DNA of 47,501 nt from an uncultured Rhodospirillales bacterium (GTDB lineage: Bacteria > Pseudomonadota > Alphaproteobacteria > Acetobacterales > Acetobacteraceae). Positions 1 to 9,700 of the stretch are shown here, piece after piece. The DNA is taken from positions 1 through 47,501 of the forward strand of contig CAIYCW010000085.1 of the NCBI GenBank assembly GCA_903924855.1, given 5' to 3'. The position numbers were made by a program, and so were the translations under genes. How positions within the stretch are numbered: position 1 is the first letter of the stretch; each line of letters starts with the position of its first letter. Under the pieces are notes generated by a model. It had not been told where the DNA came from and did no database searches. It was given only the letters and a program-made list of their open reading frames with translations.

Positions 1-880
1 GCGGGCCGGTCAGCACGCGCAGCTTCTCCGGCCGCAAGGCCAGCAGGATGTCGGCGTCGGTGCCGCGGACAGCCGCGGCATGGGTGAAGCGGCAGGTGCC
101 GAGCGCGCAGACCGCATGATCGGAGAGGCGGGCGAGGACGCTTGCTTCGAGGAAATTGCTCTTGCCCAGGAAGCTTGCCACGAATTCCGTCTGGGGCCGT
201 TCGTAGAGCGCATGCGGCGTGCCGCTTTGGATGATCCGCCCGCCCTTCATCACCGCAACCGCATCGGCCATGGACAGCGCCTCGTCCTGGTCATGGGTGA
301 CGTAGAGGCAGGTGAGGCCGGTTTTGCGCTGCAGGGCGCGCAGCTCGGATTGCAGATCGCCGCGCAGCTGGCGGTCCAGGGCGGACAAAGGTTCGTCAAG
401 CAGCAGCAGGTCGGGCTGAAAGGCGATGGCGCGGGCCAGCGCCACGCGCTGCTGCTGGCCGCCGGACAGCTCACGCGGCAGGCGCGCCTCCAGGCCCGAC
501 AGGCGGACCATGTCGATGGCCTCGCCCGCCCTGCGGTTGCGCTCCGCCTTGGCGACACCGCGGGCGCGCAGCGAGAAGGCCACGTTGTCGAGCACCGACA
601 GATGCGGGAACAGCGCATAGCCCTGAAAGACCATGCCGAAATTGCGGGCCTCGGGCTTGCGCCTGGAGATGTCCTGCCCGTTGACCAGGATGCGGCCGCT
701 GTCGAGTGTGAGGAAGCCTGCAACCGACATCAGCACGGAGGTCTTGCCGGAGCCGGACGGGCCGAGCAGGGCCTGAAAGCAGCCAGGCGCGATGGACAGG
801 GACAGATCGTCCAGCGCGCGCAGGCCGCCATAGGTCTTGGCCAGGCACTCCAACCGCAGTTCGGCGCCGGGAGATGTCAC
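1..880 (-). CDS. ABC transporter ATP-binding protein, spermidine/putrescine (PotA) type, 3' end outside window
   Basis: Cytoplasmic ATPase subunit that would energise import of a polyamine or similar solute. The frame shows Walker A (GPSGSGKTS), a Q-loop (VFQGYALFPH), the signature LSGGQQQRVALARAI, Walker B with D-loop (LLLLDEPLSALD), the switch His (YVTHDQDEA), and the start of a C-terminal TOBE-like part (LLALRPEKLRVL). This layout is usual for PotA/FbpC/UgpC-class ATPases, so the exact substrate is inferred. The start is GTG at 880, whose GTGA overlaps the TGA of the upstream MBL-fold gene by 4 nt, so the two are translationally coupled. The protein is cut by the left window edge after about 293 residues. 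Permease and binding-protein genes are not in view. Confidence 0.88.
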   Translation of the reverse strand, partial: MTSPGAELRLECLAKTYGGLRALDDLSLSIAPGCFQALLGPSGSGKTSVLMSVAGFLTLDSGRILVNGQDISRRKPEARNFGMVFQGYALFPHLSVLDNVAFSLRARGVAKAERNRRAGEAIDMVRLSGLEARLPRELSGGQQQRVALARAIAFQPDLLLLDEPLSALDRQLRGDLQSELRALQRKTGLTCLYVTHDQDEALSMADAVAVMKGGRIIQSGTPHALYERPQTEFVASFLGKSNFLEASVLARLSDHAVCALGTCRFTHAAAVRGTDADILLALRPEKLRVLTGP

Positions 881-1671
881 GTGGCGATCCTGGGCCTGCG
901 GCTGGCCAGATAGTCGTCGATGATCTCGATCATGCGGGCGCGGCCGAAACTGTCCCGGTGGCCCCCATGCACCCTGCGCACCGGCAGATCGCGCAGTCTT
1001 TCCATGGTGCGGATATAGGTTGGGATGTCCGAATAGGGGGAATGGTCGCTGATATGGCCGTCATAGATCGCATCGCCTGAAATCAGCGTGCCGGTGGCGG
1101 CCTCCCACAGGGCGATGCATCCGGGCGAATGGCCCGGCAGGTGCAGCACCTCGAACACCCTGGAGCCGATATCGACGATGTCACCCTCACCCACGATGCG
1201 GGTGGGCTCCACGCCTTTGTAGGAATAGGCGTCGATGTCGAAGCCCGCATATGGCAGGGCGTCGATCATGGCGCCGTCGGTGTTGATGCCAACCTGTTTC
1301 CATTTTTCGATGGAGGATGGTTTGGCATCCGAGAAACGCAGGGAGGATTTGGGCGGGTGGCGCAGATCATCGGCCTCCGCCGCGTGCACCAGGATCTCGC
1401 TGTCAGCAAAATCGCTGTGCCCGCCGACATGGTCTCTGTGGCAATGGGTGGTGAACAGGATGATCGGCTTGTCGATCAGATGGGCGATGGCGGTGCGGAA
1501 CGGGCTGATGCTGCAGCCTGTGTCCACCACCAGATCATGCGTGCTGCCCTTGATCAGCAGCGCGTTGGCGCGGCTCCAGCGGAACATGTGCGGCTCGAAG
1601 CCGATATGGAGCCCAGGCTCCTCCTCGCGCAGATCCCACCATTTTGCCGCGATCGGCAATGTGTCGCTCAT
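877..1671 (-). CDS. MBL-fold metallo-hydrolase
   Basis: Metallo-beta-lactamase-fold hydrolase of 264 residues, probably cytoplasmic. The metal motif is THCHRDHVGG (HxHxDH type), followed by HLPGHSPGC and SGDAIYDG, which supply further metal ligands of the glyoxalase II/lactonase class. The substrate cannot be told from sequence. The ATG at 1671 (MSDTLPIAAKWW) is preferred over an upstream in-frame start at 1791, because the extra 40 residues do not look like part of this family. The stop overlaps the GTG of the ABC ATPase gene, so the two are probably one operon. The hydrolase may act on the imported solute, but this is only inferred from the coupling. Confidence 0.85.
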   Translation of the reverse strand: MSDTLPIAAKWWDLREEEPGLHIGFEPHMFRWSRANALLIKGSTHDLVVDTGCSISPFRTAIAHLIDKPIILFTTHCHRDHVGGHSDFADSEILVHAAEADDLRHPPKSSLRFSDAKPSSIEKWKQVGINTDGAMIDALPYAGFDIDAYSYKGVEPTRIVGEGDIVDIGSRVFEVLHLPGHSPGCIALWEAATGTLISGDAIYDGHISDHSPYSDIPTYIRTMERLRDLPVRRVHGGHRDSFGRARMIEIIDDYLASRRPRIAT

Positions 1672-2019
1672 CGGTTTTGGCCCCGCTGTGATGTGCCCAA
1701 GGCCAATGCAGCGATGCACGCCATGTGCCATGAAATGGCGGGCGGTCCCGCAGATCCGCCTGCTGGCGGCGCTGACAGGTGCGTGCGACACCGAAAACGC
1801 AGGATTTTCGTTTTGAATTCCGCCTAATATCGTATATTACGCCTCTGATTCGTTTTACGAGCTTACATCGAAACTTAACGTTTCATCCCCTGCAAGGCGG
1901 ATTCGTTGCCTGGACAGGGGTTTTTCCGACCGTTAAGTTTTCGGTTCATTATCTATTGGCCGGACGCTGGAGCCTTTGCGGGGCGCTCCCATCGCGCTGG
2001 AGCTGGGATCAACCGCCTT
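1672..2019. other. divergent intergenic region with two small dyads
   Basis: This 348-bp spacer separates the leftward MBL gene from the rightward tps operon, so it should hold both promoters. It turns AT-rich between about 1800 and 1890. Two perfect dyads are visible: TAATAT-CGT-ATATTA (1825-1839) and GAAAC-TTAAC-GTTTC (1870-1884). No convincing -35/-10 pair with proper spacing was found. The dyads are candidate operator sites only. Confidence 0.4.
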
Positions 2020-3777
2020 ATGATGTTCGGCCGAACGGTGTTTCAGGCTATGCGGCGAATGAACGTGGCGGCGGCACTGATGGTGCAGGCGGGCGCTGTT
2101 CTGTGCTGCATGGCAGGCCCCGCCGGCGCGCAGGGCCTGGTCGCGTCGCCAAGGCTGCGGACGCTGGATGTGACACAGCCTGGTGAGATGCCTGGCGATG
2201 CGGCGGCGGATATGCCGGGGCGGACCATTCATCTCAGCGATGATCTGCCGGTCGACCGGGAGGCGCTGCAGGCGGAGTTGGCGGGTCTGCTCGATCGGCC
2301 GATCGGACGTGACGTGATCGCGGACATCAGACGGGTGCTGACGCAGCGTTTCGTGGCCTCGGGCCACCCGTTCATCGATATCGAGATCCCGCCGCAGGAT
2401 ATCACCGACGGGCATTTGCGGGTGGTGCTGCGCCAGTATCGGGTGGGGCAGGTCCTGGTCTCGGGCAATGACTGGTATTCGGATCGACAGATCACCGAGG
2501 CGGCGGCGCTGGTGCCGGGGCAGACCATCGACAAGACAGGGCTGGATGCAAGGCTTGCAGCCTTCGGTGCCTCGCCCTTCGTGAAGGTGACGCCGGAGTT
2601 CAAGCCGGGTGGCGCGCCTGGCACCACCGATGTGACGCTGCTGGTGGCGGATCGGCTGCCGGTGCAGGCCTCGGCTGCCTATCGCGACAACGGGGCTGCC
2701 GCCACCGGGTGGGACCGCTTCGATCTGGGAGTACGCTGGGGCAATGCGTTCCAGACCGGCGGAACGCTGGGCTACACGCTGTCCTCGAGCAGTGATTTCT
2801 ACACCGGCCGTCCGGGCAGCGATCTGTTGGGCGATGGCGCGCCGCCACGATTTCTGTCGCATCAGCTGATGGCGAGCCTGCCGCTTGCAGGCGGCACACG
2901 GATCAGCCTGTCTGGGGCCTATACGCGGCAATCGCCATCGCTCGGCCCGGATCTGGGCTCGATCGGCACCACGACACAGCTCAGCGCCGATGTGACGCGG
3001 CCGGTTGAGGGCGTGCTGTCCTGGCTGGGAGCTTATGGCGAGGAGATCGGGGTGGCAGCCGATTTCAAGCGCACCAACAACAACCTCTCCTTTGGCGGGG
3101 TGCAGGTGCAGCGTGGCTTCACCGTGATCGGCCAGATCTCGTTGCATATCGGCGCCATGATGGAGACCGCTCTCGGCCGGCTGCAGATGCTCAACACGCT
3201 GACGGCAAGCCCGGGCGGGTTGTCACCGGAGAACACGGATCGCGCGTTTCAGCCGGCAGGGCTTGCGCAGTCCGGCACGCCGGGGGCCAGGGCGCGCTAC
3301 GCCTATGACCGGCTGGTGCTTTCGCAGTTGACGCCCCTGCCCCAGGAATACGGGCTGGTGCTGCGGGCCACGATGCAGGCGGCGAGTGGCACGCTGCTGG
3401 GGTCTGAGCAGATGTCCATCGCGGGGATGGACGCGGTGCGCGGCTATCAGGAATTCGGCGTTGCGGGCTCGCAGGGCGTGCTGCTGTCGGCTGAGCTGCA
3501 CACCCCGGGTTTCAGCCCGTCCGGCCTGGTGGGGCTGCAGGGCTATGCGGATCAGGCACAGCTGCATGTGTTTGCCGATGCCGGCCGGGCCTGGAATCCG
3601 GTGTCCAGCCAGACCGCGCCGGCGGCGCAGAGCACCGCGAGCCTGGGCGTGGGGGCCACGCTGGCGCTGGCAGATCGGCTCAACCTCCGCCTTGAGCAGG
3701 GGTGGCAGCTGATCCGCAGCAATCGTCAGGGGGCAAAGGGGGCGTTTCTGCATGCCGAGGTGACCGCCACATGGTAG
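2020..3777 (+). CDS. TpsB-type outer-membrane transporter (ShlB/FhaC/HecB family)
   Basis: Two-partner secretion pore that exports the TpsA protein encoded next. About 585 residues from ATG 2020. A signal peptide with hydrophobic core (VAAALMVQAGAVLCC) ends at AGA-QG. A POTRA-type segment follows (about residues 140-170, VGQVLVSGNDWYSDRQITEA), then a beta-barrel region. VRGY at residues 473-476 matches the conserved loop-6 motif of Omp85/TpsB proteins. The C-terminus is aromatic (ATATW is the last stretch), as in barrel proteins. In-frame ATGs exist upstream (1906), but the sequence before 2020 is not signal-like. The stop (TAG 3775-3777) lies inside the start of tpsA (ATGGTAG), which gives a 7-nt overlap and implies coupled translation. 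The family call is firm and its partner is evident from position. Confidence 0.93.
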   Translation: MMFGRTVFQAMRRMNVAAALMVQAGAVLCCMAGPAGAQGLVASPRLRTLDVTQPGEMPGDAAADMPGRTIHLSDDLPVDREALQAELAGLLDRPIGRDVIADIRRVLTQRFVASGHPFIDIEIPPQDITDGHLRVVLRQYRVGQVLVSGNDWYSDRQITEAAALVPGQTIDKTGLDARLAAFGASPFVKVTPEFKPGGAPGTTDVTLLVADRLPVQASAAYRDNGAAATGWDRFDLGVRWGNAFQTGGTLGYTLSSSSDFYTGRPGSDLLGDGAPPRFLSHQLMASLPLAGGTRISLSGAYTRQSPSLGPDLGSIGTTTQLSADVTRPVEGVLSWLGAYGEEIGVAADFKRTNNNLSFGGVQVQRGFTVIGQISLHIGAMMETALGRLQMLNTLTASPGGLSPENTDRAFQPAGLAQSGTPGARARYAYDRLVLSQLTPLPQEYGLVLRATMQAASGTLLGSEQMSIAGMDAVRGYQEFGVAGSQGVLLSAELHTPGFSPSGLVGLQGYADQAQLHVFADAGRAWNPVSSQTAPAAQSTASLGVGATLALADRLNLRLEQGWQLIRSNRQGAKGAFLHAEVTATW

Positions 3778-6700
3778 CGCGGCTGTCCCGCAGGGCTGCG
3801 CTGTTGCTGGGCTCCGCGCTGTGCCTGCCGGTTGCGGTGCGCGCCGGCTCGCCCAGCCTGCCGCAGGGTGGGACATTCACAGCCGGCAGCGGCAGCATCA
3901 CCCGCGCGCCTGGGCGGGTCACGGTTGATCAGGGCAGCGCACGCGGGATCATCGACTGGAAGAGCTTCTCGATCGGGGCCGGCAAGACGGTTGCGATCAA
4001 CAACGGCAGCGGCGCCACACTCAACATTGTCACCGGCACGCTGCCGTCTTCGATCAACGGCACGCTGACCGCCACCGGCAGTGCCTATCTGGTCAACCCG
4101 CAGGGTGTGGTGGTCGGCAAATCCGGGGTGATCAGCACCGGTGGCAGTTTTGTCGCAACGACAAGGCCGGTGGACCCGCAGCAATTCCTGCAATCGGGCA
4201 CGCTGTCCCTGTCCGGCAGTGCGCAGGCCTCGGTGGTGAACCAGGGGCAGATTTCGGCCGGCGACCAGGTGGTGCTGGTCGGCCAGTCGGTGCGCAACAG
4301 CGGCAGCATCACGGCGGGTGGTGCTGCGGTGCTGGCGGCGGGCGATACGATGGTTCTGCAGGCCCAGGGCGACAATGCGCTGGTCAGCATCCAGGGCGGC
4401 AGCGGGGATGTGACCAATGAGGGCCGCATCAGCGCGGCCTCGGTGGCGCTGCGCGCGGCCGGGGGCAATGTCTATGCGCTGGCGGGCAGGCGCGGGCAGC
4501 AGAGCAGTGCCGGCATCGAGGCCACCGGCACCGCGGGCCAGCCGGGCCGGGTGATGCTGGACGCCAATGGCGATGTGGTGGTGAGCGGCGCGGTGTCGGC
4601 CGATGGCGCTTCGGGCGGGCAGGTCAGCATCACCGCGGGCAAGACTGCCACGCTGCGCGGCACGGTCTCGGCACGGGGCAGCACCGGTGCGGGCGGGCAG
4701 GTCTCGGTTGACGGCGCAACGGTGAGCCTGGGGCGGCGTGCGGTGATCGATGCCTCCGGGGCCACAGGCGGTGGCACGGTGCGGATCGGCGGCGATCGCA
4801 CCAAGGGCGCCAGCACGACGACCATCGCTTCCGGGGCGCAGATCAAGGCGGATGGGGGCAGCGGCCCCGGCGGATCGGTGGTGGTGTGGTCGACCGGCGA
4901 GACCGATTTCGCGGGCCATATCAGCGCCACCGGCACAAACGGCGGCTCGGCCGAGGTGTCCAGCCAGGGCGTGCTCAGCTTCACGGGTCTCGCCGATCTG
5001 CGGGGCGCCACCGGCCAGGCCGGCACATTGCTGCTTGATCCCAACGATGTGGTGATCACCGATGGGGCGGTGGCAGCGGGGCAGTCGGCAATCAGCCCGG
5101 AGCTGATCTCGACACAGCTGGGCTTCAGCGATTTCGTGATCGAGACCGATGGCACGGGCGCAAGCAGTGCGGGCCATGGCGACATATTGGTGACATCGGC
5201 GTTGAGCTGGATCTCGTCGCATGCGCTGACGTTGAGCGCTGCGCGCAACATCACCATCTCGGCGCCGATCACCGCGGGCAGCGGGGCCGATGTGGCTCTG
5301 ATCGCGGATTCCGGGGATACCGGCATCGGTGTGGTCAGCTTCAGCGGCAGCGGCGCCTTGACGCTTGCCGGCGGCGGCACGGCGCAGATCAGCACGAGCT
5401 TTGCCAATGCCGCGGGCTCCCTGCCCGGCAATGCCAACTATACCGCCAATGTGAGCGGGGGGACGCTGTCGACCACGCTGAGTGTGGCCAATGCGGCGCA
5501 GCTGGCGGCGCTGTCCGCAATCACCGCGGCGGGGACAGGCGCCCATCTCGACATTGATCTGATTGCCGACATCAACATGTCCGGCGTGGGGTACACGCCG
5601 ATTTCCAGCTATTACGGCGTGTTCAACGGCCAGGGCCACACGATCAGCAACCTCGTCATCAACCTGCCGTCCCAGACCAATCTGGGGTTTGTCGACACGC
5701 TGCATGGCACGATCGAGAATGTCACCTTCTACAACAGCACGGTGACCGGCTACAGCAATGTGGGCCTGGTGGCCGGCACCAATGACGGCACGATCAACAC
5801 CGTGACCGTGACCGGGACCAATTACACGACCACCAACATCACCGGCAACAACACCGGGTATTCGGCCAGTGACCCGGCGCTGGTGGGCGGCATGGTCGGG
5901 CTGAACGTCGGCCTGATCAAGAATGTCTATTTCAACGCCACCGTGCATGGCGGGTTCAGCGAGGGCGGCATCGCCGGCTACAACGGGGATGGCACGCTCA
6001 TCGGCACGATCGAGCAGGCCCAGGTCTATCCGGACGCGTCCGGCGGCTATTGGAGCGGTGGTGTTGCAGGCCAGAACGAGGCCGGCTCGATCATCACCAA
6101 CACCTTCATCCAGGGCGGTGTGTATGGCACCTACACCGCGGGTGTGACGGCGGTGAATTATGGCCAGGTCAGCAATGTGATCGCGGTCAACGGCGCGACA
6201 CATGGCGAGAGCAACACGGGTGCTGTGGTTGAGCGCAACCTCAATGCCGGCACGATCACCAATTCCTATTACGATATCGGCCCGTATGGCCGGGTTTCGA
6301 CCTATGGCATCGCCGCCAACGAGACGCAGTTCTATGGCGGGTTCACCAATGGCAGCGGACAGCTGGTCAATGGCGGTCTGCCGCCGGGTTTCGATCCGCT
6401 GATTTGGACGTTCCATTCCGGCGGGTTTCCCACCGTCTACAAGGCCTACACGGCGCCGGCCTCTTCTGCGCAGATCACGCTGTCCGGCACGGTGTCGGGC
6501 GCTGCGGCGGGGGCCACGGTGGGGGTCAATGTCGGCGGGACGATGTATGGGCCGGTGACGCTCTCGCCCACCGGCACCTGGAGCCTCTCGGTGCCGCAGA
6601 GTGCCAATGGCTTCAACGGCGGCACGGATGTGGTGGTGAGTCTGCTGACTGGCGGCAGCGGCTCCACCCTGTTGGCGGATATCACGGGCAGCACGGCCAG

Positions 6701-9700
6701 CGTTCCGCTCAGCCTCAACACCACCACGTTGAGCACCTCCAAGGCAGGCAGCACGACGCTGTCGGTGCTGGAGGCGGAGAAGACGGCAACCGAAGGGGGC
6801 AGCACGCTGTCGCTGTTCGGGCCCGCCGATCCGACCGCCCAGGGTGCGACGGGGCTGGTGATCAGCGTGCCAGGCGCGATCGGGTTCGACAGCGGCCTCG
6901 ATGGCACGGGCACGCTGCAGGTGACCGCGGGCGGCGATCTGACGGCCGGGGCGGGTTTGGTGATCGATGCGGTGCGGCTCAACGTGACCGGGGCGGTGCT
7001 GCTGGGCGGGGTCGACAACCAGATCTCGACGCTTGCCGGCCAGGTGGGCGCGCTGTCGTTGCAGAACAATGTCGACCTCACGATCGGCACGGTGGCCGGC
7101 GCCACCGGGCTTGCCTCGAACGGCGCGGTGAGCCTGACCGAGACAGGTGGGCTTACGCTTGCGGCAGCACTTTCCGCCACCGGCAGCGGCAATGCGATGG
7201 TGATCCAGGCGCAGTCGCTCACCAACACGCTGGGGGCTGCGGCCCTGTCGGTGAGCGGCGGCGGGCGCTATGCGGTGTATCTGCCGGATGTGGCCGATAT
7301 CACGCTGGATGGACTGGTGGCGGCGCATCGCTACGGCGTGGCCGCGGGTGCGACGCTGAGCGGCACCACCAATGTGCTGGCCTTTGCCGATCAGCCGACC
7401 CTGACCATCACGCCGGACAGCAACACCACGGCGATCTATTCCGGTGCGGTGCCCAATCTGACCTACTCCATCTCCGGCCTGGTTCTGGGGGACACGCTGG
7501 GGCAAGCGGTGTCCGGCACTGTCGGTGTGACGGGGGCGCAGGCCAATGCTGGAAGCTATACGCTGCAGATCGCATCGGGGCTGACCTCGCCGATCGGCTA
7601 CATACTGCAGACCGGCACGGGCACGCTGGATATCGCGGCCAAGACCATCACCTGGGCGGTGGCCAACGCCACGGCGACCTATGGCACGCAGGGGGTGCCA
7701 GGGGCGGTGCAGCTGACCGGGCTGGTGGCGGGTGATTCGCCTGTGGCGGCGCTTGGCTTCACCAGCTCTGGCGGCGGCATGGTCACCCTTTCCAGCACGA
7801 CCAATGCCGGAAGCTACACCGAGGCGGTGACAGGGCTGTCCGGCGCTGGGGCCAGCAATTACCAGCTGGCGGGCAGCGGCAATCAGACCGGCACGCTGAC
7901 CATCAACCCGAAGACGCTGACCTGGGCGGTGGCCAATGCCACCGCGACCTATGGCACGCAGGCGGTGCCGGGCGCCGTGCAGCTGACCGGGTTGGTGGGC
8001 GGCGATATGCCGAGTGCCACGCTCAGCATCACCAACAGCGCCAATGCGGTGGTGAGCCTTTCCGCCACCACCAATGCCGGCAGCTACACCGAGGCGGTGA
8101 GCGCCCTGTCCGGCACCGGGGCTTCGAACTATCAGCTGGCGGGCAGCGGCAATCAGACCGGCACGCTGACCATCAACCCGAAGACGCTCACCTGGGCGGT
8201 GGCGAATGCCACGGCGACCTATGGCACCCAGGCGGTGCCGGGCGCGGTGCAGCTGAGCGGGTTGGTGGGCGGCGATATGCCGAGTGCCACGCTCAGCATC
8301 ACCAACAGCGCCAATGCGGTGATCAGCCTCGCTGCCACCACCAATGCCGGCAGCTACACCGAGGCGGTGAGTGGGCTGTCAGGCACCGGAGCGAGAAACT
8401 ACCAGCTGGCGGGCAGCGGCAATCAGACCGGCACGCTGACCATCAGCCCCAAGACACTGACCTGGGCGGTGGCCAATGCCACGGCAACCTATGGCACGCA
8501 GGCGGTGCCAGGCGCGGTGCAGCTGACCGGGCTGGTGGGCGGCGATTCCCCTGTGGCTGGGCTTGGCTTCACCAGCTCTGGCGGCAGCATGATCACCCTT
8601 TCCAGCACGACCAATGCTGGCAGCTACACCGAGGCGGTGAGCGCCCTGTCCGGCACCGGGGCTTCGAACTACCAGCTGGCGGGCAGCGGCAATCAGACCG
8701 GAACTCTGGTGATTTCACCCAAGCCACTGAGCTGGAGCGTGGCTGACGCCGTCTCGGTCTATGGCACGCTGCCTGTGCCTGGCGCCGCGACATTGCTTGG
8801 GGTTCTGGGCTCTGATCAGGTCTCCGCTGGCATTTCCGTGGAGCAGAATGGCGGGAGCATCGCGCTGTCAACGACGACACCGGTGGGGGCGTATCAGGAA
8901 CGCGTGGTGTCGCTCGCCGGGGCGAGTGCTGGGAATTACCGTCTGGCGGCGAGCGGCAACACCGAGGGGCAGCTTACGGTGCAGCCGGCGCCAGTCACCG
9001 CCTCAATCAACAGCCCTTCGGTGCTGCGTGACACGATGATACCGCCCCTGATGCTGGCCAGTTTCAGCGCCGGGACAGGCTCGGGCGCAACACAGTCTGG
9101 CGGTCAGAGTGGGACGGGTGCGGGCGGGACGGTGGCGGGGGGAAGCTTTGGCGCTTCGCAGGGCTCGGATGAGGCCGGGCTGTCTGTGGCACCGCCGCCC
9201 GTGCCGTCACCAGCGCCCGCGCCGGTGCAACAGGCACCAGCGCCCCAAGCGCCGACGCAGCCCGCCCCCGCGGCGGCGCCCTCTGCACCCGCAACTGCAC
9301 CAAATACGGCCGAAGCGCCGACGCCGGCGCTCGCGCCTGTGCCGGCCCCGGCACCTGCGTCAGAACAGGTTGCAGCGCAACCGCCCCAACCGGCCCCCGC
9401 CCCCGCCTTGGAGGCGCCGGTCCAGGAGGCCGCGGCCGCGCCGCCCCCTGCCCCACCCCCGGCAGCTCCGGCCGACCTGGCGCCGCCCGCCCCAAGTGAC
9501 ACGCCAGCCGCCCCGGCTCTGAGCGCAGCGCCCCTGACCGGGCTGGCGTCAGGAGATACCGCAGCCTTTGCCGCCGCGGCTGCCGCGTCCGGGGCGCCCA
9601 CGCTGTTCAACGCAACGCTGAACCAGGCGCTGGCAAGTGGCGCCTCCCCGTCGCAGGCACTGGTGGCGGCGCAGCGTGCCGCCGAAATGCTGGCGGCGGC

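Noticed and set aside
1813..1838. Sigma-70 promoter TTGAAT...TATATT upstream of tpsB
   Set aside because: The spacer is only 14 bp, too short for a convincing -35/-10 pair.
3726..7505. 1,259-codon open frame opposite tpsA
   Set aside because: It is antisense to a well-supported TpsA gene, with a His/Arg/Ala-rich translation and no domain. Long antisense frames are common in GC-rich repetitive genes.
7641..8990. CRISPR array
   Set aside because: The units are 270 bp, in frame and encode protein domains. There are no short repeats with unique spacers and no cas genes in the window.
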